NCBI GenBank assembly: GCA_002840755.1
Contig: PHBZ01000024.1
Location: 1 to 64,000, forward strand
Direction: 5' to 3'
Source of the DNA: Chloroflexi bacterium HGW-Chloroflexi-10
Lineage (GTDB): Bacteria > Chloroflexota > Anaerolineae > Anaerolineales > Anaerolineaceae
Length of the DNA: 64,000 nucleotides
Part shown: one piece after another, positions 26,818 to 35,337 of the stretch
How the letters are laid out: each line of letters begins with the position of its first letter
Position numbering within the stretch: position 1 is the stretch's first letter
Made by a program: the position numbers and the translations under genes
The notes under the pieces: generated by a model
Told to the model about the DNA's origin: nothing
What the model saw: only the letters and a program-made list of their open reading frames with translations
The model's database searches: none

Positions 26818-27788
26818 CACAACACCTCCTTTACCGCCGAGATAATATCTTCAACATTTGGTATTGCCGATTGCTCCAGAGCCTGGTTATAGGGTAAAGG
26901 AACCTCTAATTGCGCTACCCGTTTGACAGGAGCATCAATATAGTCAAAAGCCCCTTCATAAATCCGGGAAACAATTTCGGATCCAACCCCATAGGATTTC
27001 CAGCCTTCTTCAACGACAACTGCTCGATTGGTCTTTTTAATAGATTCTAAGACTGGTTTCATGTCAAGAGGACGCAAAGTTCGTAAATCGATGATTTCAG
27101 CTTCAATTCCTTGTTTTGCCAATTCATCAGCTGCTTTAAAGGATAGTTCTAACATTTTGCTATAAGTTACGATTGTTACATGTTCACCTGGTCGCTGAAC
27201 GGTGGATTTCCCAATTGGTACGATATAGTCTCCATCCGGAACTTCTCCGCGAGTTTGATACAATGTTGCATGTTCAATAAACATCACTGGATCATTGGAA
27301 CGAATAGCTGCTTTTAACAAACCTTTTGCATCGGCCGGTGTACCGGGTGCGACAACTTTCAAACCCGGGAAATGTGCAAAGATAGCATCCGGTGTTTGAG
27401 AATGGGTAGCGCCTAATTGTCTTCCTCCACCACCAACTGTCCTAATAACCAGCGGTAATACCATCTGACCATTAAACATGTAATGTAATTTTGCTGCTTC
27501 ATTGACAATATGATCCATTGCAGAAAACGCGAAATTGATCGTCATCAATTCGGCAACAGGTCGCAATCCGGTTAATGCAGATCCGATGGCAGCACCAATA
27601 ATGGCAGCTTCCGCAATAGGCGTATCTTTCACCCGCTCGGCCCCAAAATGATCATAAAAACCTTTGGTAACCGCATAGGTTCCACCCCATACTCCTACCT
27701 CTTGTCCGAGAATAAAAACAGCGGGGTCTTGTTCCATTTCTTCCCATAAAGCCTGGGAAATAGCCTGTCGCATTGTAATTTTAGCCAT
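26817..27788 (-). CDS. pdhB: Pyruvate dehydrogenase E1 component, beta subunit
   Basis: 323 residues. Transketolase-like Pyr domain with VFILGQEVGVWGG, DTPIAEAAIIGAAIGSALTG and MNFAF-like region, plus the C-terminal transketolase domain (VTIVTYSKMLELSFKAAD, DLRTLRPLD, VVVEEGWKSYGVGSEI). Forms the thiamine-diphosphate heterotetramer with PdhA that decarboxylates pyruvate. Lies 15 nt downstream of pdhA and overlaps pdhC by one nucleotide of the stop, indicating coupled translation. Confidence 0.93.
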   Translation of the reverse strand: MAKITMRQAISQALWEEMEQDPAVFILGQEVGVWGGTYAVTKGFYDHFGAERVKDTPIAEAAIIGAAIGSALTGLRPVAELMTINFAFSAMDHIVNEAAKLHYMFNGQMVLPLVIRTVGGGGRQLGATHSQTPDAIFAHFPGLKVVAPGTPADAKGLLKAAIRSNDPVMFIEHATLYQTRGEVPDGDYIVPIGKSTVQRPGEHVTIVTYSKMLELSFKAADELAKQGIEAEIIDLRTLRPLDMKPVLESIKKTNRAVVVEEGWKSYGVGSEIVSRIYEGAFDYIDAPVKRVAQLEVPLPYNQALEQSAIPNVEDIISAVKEVL

Positions 27789-27803
27789 GATATCTATCTC
27801 CCT

Positions 27804-28763
27804 TTACTCTTCCACATAAATGTGGCGGAACAATTCATCCGCAGAAGGTTCCGGACTGGACTCTGCAAATTGCACAGCGTCCTGAATAATTTCTGCAGCC
27901 TCTACATCTACTTTGTCCAGATCTTTTGCTGAAGCGATTTTATTTTTGAGCAGGTATTTACGATAGATGCCAATAGGATCATTCTCCTGCCATTTGTGGA
28001 TCTCTTCCGGCTTTCTATATCGTTCCGGGTCACCCATGGAATGCCCACGAAAACGGTAAGTATGGATCTCCAGTAGTTGAGGTCCACTTCCCTCTCGAAT
28101 TTCGTTAATCATCTCAAGGGATTTTTCCCGCACTTTTATCAAATCCATGCCATCCACCTGATCATTTTTCATTCCATATCCCACAGCTTTTTGACGAATT
28201 TCCGACACAGCGGAAGCACGTTCAACGGTCGTTCCCATACCATATTGATTATTTTCACAAACCCACAAAACCGGTAAGTTCCAGACTTTTGCCAGGTTAA
28301 CTGCTTCATGGAAATAACCGATATTTGTGGCGCCATCGCCAAACATACATATAGTCACACCGTCAGTTTTTTGATAAAAGTCTCCCAATGCCAGCCCTGC
28401 TGCCAGTGGCAAATGCGCTCCTACAATGGCGTGCCCGCCCCAGAAATTCTTCTTGACGTCTGCCATGTGCATAGAGCCACCCTTACCGCCAGAACACCCC
28501 GTAGCTTTTCCAAGAAGCTCTGACATTACTTCGCGAGCGGAAAGCCCACAGTTAATTGCTACTCCGTGATCTCGATACGCCGTGATAACCCGGTCTTGCG
28601 GTTTGCGTGCCGAAATCAACCCGGTACTGACTGCTTCCTGACCAATGTAAAGATGTAAGAATCCGCCAATCTTTCCTTGTTGATATAACTCGGCAGCTCT
28701 TTCTTCCAGTATTCGGATGACAACCATTTGTTGATATAAATTAATGTGTTCTTGTTTCTCCAT
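27804..28763 (-). CDS. pdhA: Pyruvate dehydrogenase E1 component, alpha subunit
   Basis: 319 residues from the ATG at 28763 (GGAGG 10 nt upstream). An ATG eleven codons earlier lacks any ribosome site. The thiamine-diphosphate motif is GDGATNIGYFHEAVNLAKVWNLP...NN; the phosphorylation-loop region YRFRGHSMGDPERYR is also present. First gene of pdhA-pdhB-pdhC. The ribosome site lies within TTGGAG-GAA-CTCCAA, a 6-bp hairpin that could mask it. Acetoin dehydrogenase is a possible alternative, but the neighbouring pyruvate phosphate dikinase supports pyruvate metabolism. Confidence 0.9.
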   Translation of the reverse strand: MEKQEHINLYQQMVVIRILEERAAELYQQGKIGGFLHLYIGQEAVSTGLISARKPQDRVITAYRDHGVAINCGLSAREVMSELLGKATGCSGGKGGSMHMADVKKNFWGGHAIVGAHLPLAAGLALGDFYQKTDGVTICMFGDGATNIGYFHEAVNLAKVWNLPVLWVCENNQYGMGTTVERASAVSEIRQKAVGYGMKNDQVDGMDLIKVREKSLEMINEIREGSGPQLLEIHTYRFRGHSMGDPERYRKPEEIHKWQENDPIGIYRKYLLKNKIASAKDLDKVDVEAAEIIQDAVQFAESSPEPSADELFRHIYVEE

Positions 28764-28852
28764 CGTTGGAGTTCCTCCAATCTGTTCGGCTTTCATGTAG
28801 AGTAAGTGATTACCCCACCTGATTTATTAGTTCTGTTTTAATTTCAGGGTGA

Positions 28853-28940
28853 ATTATATCGAAGTCATTCAACACCATACTATGATTGTACAAGGATTTT
28901 GAACACAAAGAAGCAGATTGTACAGCGCAAATGGTACATG
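28853..28940 (-). promoter_or_regulatory. pdh operon promoter region with repeated TGTACA elements
   Basis: Minus-strand TATAAT (complement of 28853-28858) lies about 90 nt before pdhA. Upstream of it are two copies of GATTGTACA (28884-28892 and 28916-28924, 32 bp apart, about three helical turns) and a half-match GGTACA (28933-28938). The arrangement suggests a dimeric regulator. No good -35 is seen, which would suit an activated promoter. The rest of 28764-29008 shows no gene. Confidence 0.4.
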
Positions 28941-29008
28941 CCTCCAAAAAAAACACAAGCGGCAGAACGCATCAGATGTATCAGGTCTTCTCTGTATTTA
29001 TTGGTGCG

Positions 29009-30553
29009 TTATTTAAATTTACGCCGATAGGCTAAAGAATAAATTCCTGTCAGAATTAAAATCATAGCTGTGACAACGATTCCCAACCAAGGTGTAAAAC
29101 CATAAGGTGTTGGTGTAATCACCAATAATACGATCAAGCCTGCCATCACAACAAAAGCAATACCGGAAAAAAGAGACAGCACGGGAAATTTTCCAATACG
29201 TTGAGAAAAGATCCTGGGTGTTGATTCATTAATCAATGATTGCCATTTATTTCCAAATGTCATTGCGGCCAAAATAAAAAGGATAATAATAAGTTGCATC
29301 AAAATAAAACCGATAAGGTCCACGATATTCAAAGAATACAATCCGGAGATAAATCCTACAATGACAACAATAGCCGCCACTAATATACCCATCGGTGTTT
29401 GATTAGTACGAATATTCTTTTGCAGAAATATAGGATGAATGATGTTATCCGATGCAAATGAGGCGAATAAGAGAGCACCCATAGAAAAAATTGATCGCAA
29501 ATATCCCAGATTAAATACAATCCAACCCAGGACAATAATCCCAAAAATGCTTATATCCGGTCGCATAATGCCGGCATATGTTGTAAATAACGATGTGCTG
29601 GGACCAACAGTTCCTTCTCCAAGAAGAGCAAGGTAAGATTGAGCAGTAAGCCATTTCTCAGGCAAGAACCTCGAAATCATAAATAGAAACAGAACTATAA
29701 AACCGGCGGAAAAAATTCCAGGCAACCAATGCGCCCAAACCGAAGGTTTTTGGTTTAGCTGTTTTGGAATAATCAAATTCTCTACCCCATAAGTAAAAAG
29801 CCAAGCAAAAACAGCCAAAGAGGCAAATTGAAAAATTCCATTGAAATTGAATCGCCCTATCTGAAAAATTTCACTTCGCATGACTACATCTGCAAAAATA
29901 TTTACCCCTAATAATTGATTCCATGCCGTTTCAAACGTATAAAAAGGTACAATAACTTGAAAAAGAATAAGACCGGCCAGAATTATCATAAAAACCAGAG
30001 CCAAATTTATGATGAAGGTATATGCTTTATTCAATGACGTTGCCAAAAGAAATCCAAGCAGGATCAATACCAGGCCATACGCTACAATATTTATCGGATC
30101 TTTTATCTGGGAAATAAAATTGAGAATAGATTGATTTGCAAAACCAGTTCCAGCAATTTTCAAATATTCCGGGATTAAATATCGCGGCAAGATAATCAGA
30201 AGATAACCCGCAAAAAAAGATGCTAGTCCTAACCAGAGTGTACTGAGGATGAATGCTGGAACTTTGCCCCAAATACACCGTAGGAAAAAATACAACCCAC
30301 CATTTGTGGTAACCAAAATTGAAAATTTTTCAAGGACCCATGAAATAAATAATCCAATCGCCAGACCAGCAGGAATCAAGATTACAGTCTGGTTTACTGG
30401 CCATACCCCAAGCACAAAAGAGAAAAGAAACAACCCACTCATCAGAAAACCTTTTGTGATTAAGTTAGTTGACACCTGTCCCCAAAAACTATTTTGGTTT
30501 GATTTCTGTAGTGTCAGAACGGGCTCAAGAACTTCTTTTGTGACAGAAGACAT
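29009..30553 (-). CDS. APC-superfamily permease, probable amino-acid transporter
   Basis: 514 residues from the ATG at 30553 (GGAGG 6 nt upstream; the TTG four codons earlier overlaps it). About 12 hydrophobic helices. The first helices resemble the LeuT-fold APC family (SGLFLFSFVLGVWPVN, NGGLYFFLRCIWG), with ALAVFAWLFTYGVEN in the middle matching TM6 of the family. Substrate unknown. It lies between ppdK and the pdh operon, codirectional, but is separated from ppdK by a hairpin at 30620-30647. Confidence 0.75.
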   Translation of the reverse strand: MSSVTKEVLEPVLTLQKSNQNSFWGQVSTNLITKGFLMSGLFLFSFVLGVWPVNQTVILIPAGLAIGLFISWVLEKFSILVTTNGGLYFFLRCIWGKVPAFILSTLWLGLASFFAGYLLIILPRYLIPEYLKIAGTGFANQSILNFISQIKDPINIVAYGLVLILLGFLLATSLNKAYTFIINLALVFMIILAGLILFQVIVPFYTFETAWNQLLGVNIFADVVMRSEIFQIGRFNFNGIFQFASLAVFAWLFTYGVENLIIPKQLNQKPSVWAHWLPGIFSAGFIVLFLFMISRFLPEKWLTAQSYLALLGEGTVGPSTSLFTTYAGIMRPDISIFGIIVLGWIVFNLGYLRSIFSMGALLFASFASDNIIHPIFLQKNIRTNQTPMGILVAAIVVIVGFISGLYSLNIVDLIGFILMQLIIILFILAAMTFGNKWQSLINESTPRIFSQRIGKFPVLSLFSGIAFVVMAGLIVLLVITPTPYGFTPWLGIVVTAMILILTGIYSLAYRRKFK

Positions 30554-30619
30554 GTATGCCTCCAAGCATAGATTTAATCCTAGTTATTATCGCATGAAAT
30601 AAGTTTTTTGGAAAATGAA

Positions 30620-30647
30620 AGGTGGTTTGTAAAATTACAAACCACCT
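30620..30647 (-). terminator. Hairpin terminator after ppdK
   Basis: AGGTGGTTTGTAA (30620-30632) and TTACAAACCACCT (30635-30647) form a perfect 13-bp stem; on the minus strand TTTCATTTT follows. It starts 29 nt after the ppdK stop. The T tract is interrupted, so efficiency is uncertain. Confidence 0.75.
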
Positions 30648-30675
30648 ACAAATTCCTACCCGAATGATCGATTGA

Positions 30676-33453
30676 TTATTTGGGAGCGTACTTCAAAGCT
30701 GCATGGGCAGCCGCAAGGCGGGCTACCGGTACACGGAATGGTGAACAACTGACATAATTCTGTCCAATCATATGGCAGAACTCAATCGAGTTGGGATCAC
30801 CACCATGTTCGCCGCAAATACCAACTTCCAGTGATGGACGGGTGGCACGGCCATTTTCGACAGCCATTTTCATCAATCCACCAACACCATCACGGTCGAT
30901 CGTCTGGAATGGATTCTTGGGTAAAATACCGTCTTCAACATACTTCAGCAGGAAGCTGCGTTCAGCATCATCACGGCTATATCCAAAAGTCATTTGCGTC
31001 AGGTCGTTTGTTCCAAAGGAGAAGAATTCGGCATCGCCGGCGATCTCGGCTGCAGTCACTGCAGCACGGGGGATCTCGATCATGGTGCCAAATTTGTATT
31101 CAAAATGTACTTTCTTGGCTTCCATAACTTCTTTGGCAATAGCTTCTAAGCGTGGTTGAATAACTTTCAGCTCGTTAATGTGACCGGTTAATGGGATCAT
31201 CACTTCCGGTTTCGGATGTAAACCACGGTTGGCGTTATTGGCAGCCGCTTCCATAATTGCACGAACTTGCATTTCAACAATTTCGGGCATCATGATGCTG
31301 AGACGCACACCACGCATACCCATCATTGGGTTGCTTTCATGCATCGATTCCACAGCTGCTAATAATTTTTCAAGTTCAACTATTTCTTTCGATTCACCCT
31401 TGCCCAAAATATAATCAGCCATCTGAGCAACACGTTTGGTAATAATTTGATCACGCAGTTCTTCGGCAGCCGGCAAGAACTCGTGCAACGGGGGATCGAT
31501 CAAGCGAATGATAACCGGTAAACCATCCATCGCCTCAAACAAGCCTTCAAAATCTGAACGCTGGCTTGGCAATAAATCATTTAGGGCATCCACACGATCT
31601 TCACTGGTTTTCGCCAAAATCATGCGTTGAACGCTGGGTAAACGTTCGGGTTCAAAGAACATGTGCTCTGTTCGGCAAAGTCCAATGCCTTTCGCGCCAT
31701 ATTCACGGGCACGAATAGCATCCTTGGGATAATCAGCATTTGCCCAAACCTGCAAACCTACAGTCGGGAACCCAGGAGTATCGCCTTTGCGAATGCCAGG
31801 TGTAGCGCAAATTTCATCAGCCCAATCCAACAATTTGAGCAACTCAGTTTGTTCATCCAGAGAAGGAGCGTGTTTATCAACTTTACCAAGGAATACTTCA
31901 CCAGTGGTACCGTCAACAGAAATCCATTCGCCTTCTTTGACGACTATATCGCCTGAAGTCATTACACGGCGGTCAAGATCAATTTTCACGGAAGAGGCGC
32001 CCACAATACAGGGAACACCAAATTGTCGGGCAACCACGGCGGCATGCGAAGTGGCGCCACCTTCACTGGTCAAAATACCTTGGGCAGCTAACATTCCATG
32101 AACATCATCAGGCTTGGTAAATGGGCGCACCATAATGGTTTCTTGATGTTCTTCTTTGGCCATGCGTTCGGTTGTATCAGCATCAAAGTAAATTTGTCCA
32201 ACTGCTGCACCGGGTGAAGCATTCACACCGGAGCAGAAAAAGCGACCGGCATCCATAGCAACTTTCTTGGTAACAGCATCAAATTGAGGATGCAATAAGG
32301 TATCAACATTGTCAGAAGTAACTCTGGATACTGCCGTCTTTTTATCGATCAGGCCTTCTTCAACCATATCCACTGCAACCTTTACAGCTGCGCGGGCAGT
32401 ACGTTTTCCATTTCGGGTTTGAAGCATCCATAAACGACCACGTTCAATGGTGAATTCAACATCCTGCATATCTTTGTAATGCTTTTCAAGTTTGGCAACA
32501 ATGTCCAGGAACTGTTGGTAAACAGCTGGCATAGTTTCGCCCATTTTCTGGATAGGATCGGTATTGCGGATACCAGCAACAACGTCCTCACCCTGAGCAT
32601 TTAATAGATAATCGCCATAGAGTTTGCTCTCGCCAGTGGCGGGATTACGTGTAAAAGCAACACCTGTGCCAGAATCCCAGCCCATGTTGCCAAACACCAT
32701 CGTACAAATGTTTACTGCCGTACCAAGGTCATCCGGAATGTCAGTAGCTCGGCGATAATCAACGGCACGTTTACCCATCCATGATTTGAATACAGCTTCA
32801 GTAGCCAGCTTTAATTGTTGGTAAGCATCCTGTGGGAAATCAAAACCTTTTTCTTTTCGGACAACAATTTTGAATTGTTCGGTTAAGTATTTCAAATCTT
32901 CAGTACTCAGGTCTGTATCAGCTTTAATGGCGTTCTTTTCTTTGTAGCCATCAAACACATGCTCAAATGCCTCATCGGTTATGTCTAACACAACAGAGCC
33001 AAACATCTGGATCAAACGTCGGTATGAATCATACACAAATCTCTCATTTCCGGTCAATTTAATCATGGCCTGAGCTGTATCATCATTCAATCCAATGTTC
33101 AAAACCGTATCCATCATACCCGGCATGGAGAATTTTGCACCTGAACGACAGGAAACCAACAAGGGGTTATCAACTCCGCCAAACACTTTTCCGGTTTCTT
33201 TTTCAACATCTTTCATTGCAGCCAACATTTGTTCCCATAAACCTTCCGGAAACTCTTTCTTTGGCTGATAAGCATTGCAGGCTTCAGTTGTTGCTGTAAA
33301 ACCTGGGGGCACCGGCACACCAATCCGCGTCATATCTGCCAGATTGGCACCTTTACCACCGAGTAGTCCACGAGCATCGTCCCAGTTTCCACCAACATAG
33401 TCAATGGCCTGTTCAATTTCGTGGAATAAATAGACCCATTTTTTTTCAGACAT
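30676..33453 (-). CDS. ppdK: Pyruvate, phosphate dikinase
   Basis: 925 residues. N-terminal ATP-grasp (GGKGANLADMTRIGVPVPPGF), central phosphohistidine domain with the catalytic His in GGATSHAAVVARQFGVPCIVG (~residue 460), C-terminal TIM barrel with EVGICGEHGGDP and GLCRTEHMFF. Interconverts pyruvate + ATP + Pi and PEP + AMP + PPi; in anaerobes it often runs glycolytically. Cytosolic homodimer. AGGAGG precedes the ATG by 3-4 nt. Near the pdh operon, so the area concentrates enzymes around pyruvate. Confidence 0.96.
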   Translation of the reverse strand: MSEKKWVYLFHEIEQAIDYVGGNWDDARGLLGGKGANLADMTRIGVPVPPGFTATTEACNAYQPKKEFPEGLWEQMLAAMKDVEKETGKVFGGVDNPLLVSCRSGAKFSMPGMMDTVLNIGLNDDTAQAMIKLTGNERFVYDSYRRLIQMFGSVVLDITDEAFEHVFDGYKEKNAIKADTDLSTEDLKYLTEQFKIVVRKEKGFDFPQDAYQQLKLATEAVFKSWMGKRAVDYRRATDIPDDLGTAVNICTMVFGNMGWDSGTGVAFTRNPATGESKLYGDYLLNAQGEDVVAGIRNTDPIQKMGETMPAVYQQFLDIVAKLEKHYKDMQDVEFTIERGRLWMLQTRNGKRTARAAVKVAVDMVEEGLIDKKTAVSRVTSDNVDTLLHPQFDAVTKKVAMDAGRFFCSGVNASPGAAVGQIYFDADTTERMAKEEHQETIMVRPFTKPDDVHGMLAAQGILTSEGGATSHAAVVARQFGVPCIVGASSVKIDLDRRVMTSGDIVVKEGEWISVDGTTGEVFLGKVDKHAPSLDEQTELLKLLDWADEICATPGIRKGDTPGFPTVGLQVWANADYPKDAIRAREYGAKGIGLCRTEHMFFEPERLPSVQRMILAKTSEDRVDALNDLLPSQRSDFEGLFEAMDGLPVIIRLIDPPLHEFLPAAEELRDQIITKRVAQMADYILGKGESKEIVELEKLLAAVESMHESNPMMGMRGVRLSIMMPEIVEMQVRAIMEAAANNANRGLHPKPEVMIPLTGHINELKVIQPRLEAIAKEVMEAKKVHFEYKFGTMIEIPRAAVTAAEIAGDAEFFSFGTNDLTQMTFGYSRDDAERSFLLKYVEDGILPKNPFQTIDRDGVGGLMKMAVENGRATRPSLEVGICGEHGGDPNSIEFCHMIGQNYVSCSPFRVPVARLAAAHAALKYAPK

Positions 33454-33749
33454 TCATTCCTCCTACAAAAATAATTTCACCATAAAGCAAACTTCTTTTG
33501 GAAGTTGGCCAAAGTTTCACCAATTATTGATTTTACCATAAAGAACATGTTTGTTTTATCAGGATTGTTCAAACAAATATTAACAACAAGTTAAATCTTG
33601 CTATTTTTTTGAATTAATCCGCCTGATTACAATTGCATTACAAATATGCTAAGACATACACCGTCATAAGCATTTACTTGTAAATTAGTTGCAAAGTACG
33701 AATGCGTATTTTTACATGATAATAAAAACAGTTATTTTACGGAGGTAAA
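33454..33749. other. Intergenic control region between ppdK and the receiver gene
   Basis: About 300 nt without a gene. It contains an inverted repeat AACTTC-TTTTG-GAAGTT (33490-33506) close to the ppdK start and a looser TTTGTT...AACAAA repeat near 33550-33575. Both flanking genes are divergent, so promoters for each must lie here, but I see no pair of good -35/-10 boxes. Confidence 0.4.
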
Positions 33750-34136
33750 ATGTTAAATATCCTGGTCATTGATGACGACCCAGCTATGACAGAACTTTTG
33801 AAACTATTATTGCGCCCCACCGGTGCAAAAATTCTTGCTGCAAATGAAGGAAAAACCGGGATTGAAATAGCCAAAGAATCTATCCCCAGTATAATTATTT
33901 TAGATTTAATGATGCCTGAAATGGATGGATGGCAAGTTTGTAAAGAAATTCGCAAATTTAGCGATTGTCCCATTTTGATTTTATCCGCACTGGATAGTCC
34001 GGGTATGGTTGCTGCAGCATTGGACGCAGGTGCAGACGATTATCTGATCAAGCCGGTAATGAGCGGCGTATTAATAGCACACATCAATACACTCGTACGG
34101 CGATCCAATTTAGAAAAGAGCGGCGTCCTGACCTGA
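33750..34136 (+). CDS. Single-domain response regulator (CheY-like)
   Basis: 128 residues, receiver domain only. Acidic pair in LVIDDDPAM (~9-11), phospho-acceptor Asp in IILDLMMPEMDGW (~52), conserved Thr/Ser position in ILSALD and Lys in YLIKPV. There is no output domain, so it should act by protein contact. No histidine kinase is adjacent. ACGGAGG precedes the ATG at good spacing. Followed by a strong terminator, so it is a single-gene unit. Confidence 0.9.
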   Translation: MLNILVIDDDPAMTELLKLLLRPTGAKILAANEGKTGIEIAKESIPSIIILDLMMPEMDGWQVCKEIRKFSDCPILILSALDSPGMVAAALDAGADDYLIKPVMSGVLIAHINTLVRRSNLEKSGVLT

Positions 34137-34156
34137 ATTTTCGGAGAATTACTTTA

Positions 34157-34180
34157 TAAGCGACCGAATGGTCGCTTTTT
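34157..34180 (+). terminator. Terminator of the receiver gene
   Basis: AAGCGACC (34157-34164) / GGTCGCTT (34169-34176), loop GAAT, T tract to 34180. Confidence 0.9.
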
Positions 34181-34274
34181 TATTACCTCGAAAAGAATTA
34201 ATAGTAAAATACTATCAAGATTTAATCAGTAATTCCAATTTGTTGACAACACTCTTTCCAATTGTGAGGGCCCT

Positions 34275-34571
34275 GTGCAAACGTGTACAAAATGTAACCA
34301 AATTTCTCCTGATACTGAAACAAACTGCACAAACTGCGGAGTCGATTTGAGTGAATACTCAGAGTATGCAGTCTCATTGAAAAAGCTTCAAAATAACCCG
34401 AGAGTACTTTCGGTTAGAGTTAGCGTCGCAAAAAACGCATGTCCGACCTGTCGTGCGATTGAAGGCGTTTATGCAAAAGAATCTGTACCCAAATTACCTA
34501 TAGAAGGCTGTTCTCAACCAAATGGTTGTGATTGTTTCTATGCGCCTATTTTGGATGAAATATTCCCGTAA
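34275..34571 (+). CDS. Small zinc-ribbon protein of unknown function
   Basis: 98 residues from a GTG preceded by GAGGG. N-terminal zinc ribbon CTKC...CTNC (~residues 4-22) and a second cysteine set in the C-terminal half (ACPTCRAIEG, EGCSQPNGCDCF). The CPTC...GC.C.F half resembles the treble-clef-like ends seen in some phage minor head or toxin-like domains, but I cannot assign it. TTGACA at 34243-34248 may belong to its promoter, though no -10 follows. Isolated between a terminator and a convergent gene. Confidence 0.65.
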   Translation: MQTCTKCNQISPDTETNCTNCGVDLSEYSEYAVSLKKLQNNPRVLSVRVSVAKNACPTCRAIEGVYAKESVPKLPIEGCSQPNGCDCFYAPILDEIFP

Positions 34572-34596
34572 CCTGTATAAATAAAACCAAAATCAC

Positions 34597-35337
34597 TCAG
34601 AAAATTCTTTTTACTATTTCACTCGCAACACTGAATGGTGTTTCCATCATCGGCATGTGACCGCTTTCCATATATAGAATTTCTGCACCATCTATTTTAG
34701 ATACCTGATCTGTCATGAAATCGATTGGCATGATCTGGTCCTGTTTACCGGCTAAATAAAATATTGGAAATCGCTTTTCTGCCAACCAGGTTGTAAAATC
34801 CCTGCGTTTTGCCATCGCTTCCAGGCAGGTCATCCAGGTGCGCTTGTCGGTCGTGGCAAGGATAGGTTCGAGTTGCTTTTTTATAGCCTCATCTGCAGTC
34901 AATTTGTCTAGATTTCCGGATAAAACAGCTTCAATTCCTTTATTCCGAATAATTTCAATCTGATCATATCGATTCTGGATGCGCTCCCGGTTTTCTGCTG
35001 CGGCATTAGAAGCTACCAAAAAAAATCCATTAATTTGATCTGGAATTTTTTGAGTGATCTCACAACTGACATATCCTCCCATTGAATGACCAGCCAACCA
35101 AAATTTCCCGATATTCAAAGATTGAAGTGTTTCAATCACGTCATCGGCCAGGTCAGCCATTGTAAAGGGGTAATCATTGGTTAACGATTCACCATGACCG
35201 CGCAAATCCACCACAACACATTGGACACTTTTTAACCAGGGATGCATAGGCATCCAAATTGCTCTGGATAATGGATACCCATGGATCAACACCAGTGTTT
35301 GATCTCCTTCACCGAATTTTTCATGAGCCAGTTTCAT
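34597..35337 (-). CDS. Alpha/beta hydrolase
   Basis: 246 residues. LVLIHGYPLSRAIW (oxyanion His-Gly), nucleophile elbow GHSMGG (Ser ~93), Asp in AGKQDQIMP (~200) and His in ESGHMPMME (~228) complete the triad. Cytosolic; size fits small esterases, lactonases or haloperoxidase-like hydrolases. Substrate unknown. Its start overlaps the cca stop by 4 nt, so it is cotranscribed with cca and hpt. Confidence 0.88.
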   Translation of the reverse strand: MKLAHEKFGEGDQTLVLIHGYPLSRAIWMPMHPWLKSVQCVVVDLRGHGESLTNDYPFTMADLADDVIETLQSLNIGKFWLAGHSMGGYVSCEITQKIPDQINGFFLVASNAAAENRERIQNRYDQIEIIRNKGIEAVLSGNLDKLTADEAIKKQLEPILATTDKRTWMTCLEAMAKRRDFTTWLAEKRFPIFYLAGKQDQIMPIDFMTDQVSKIDGAEILYMESGHMPMMETPFSVASEIVKRIF

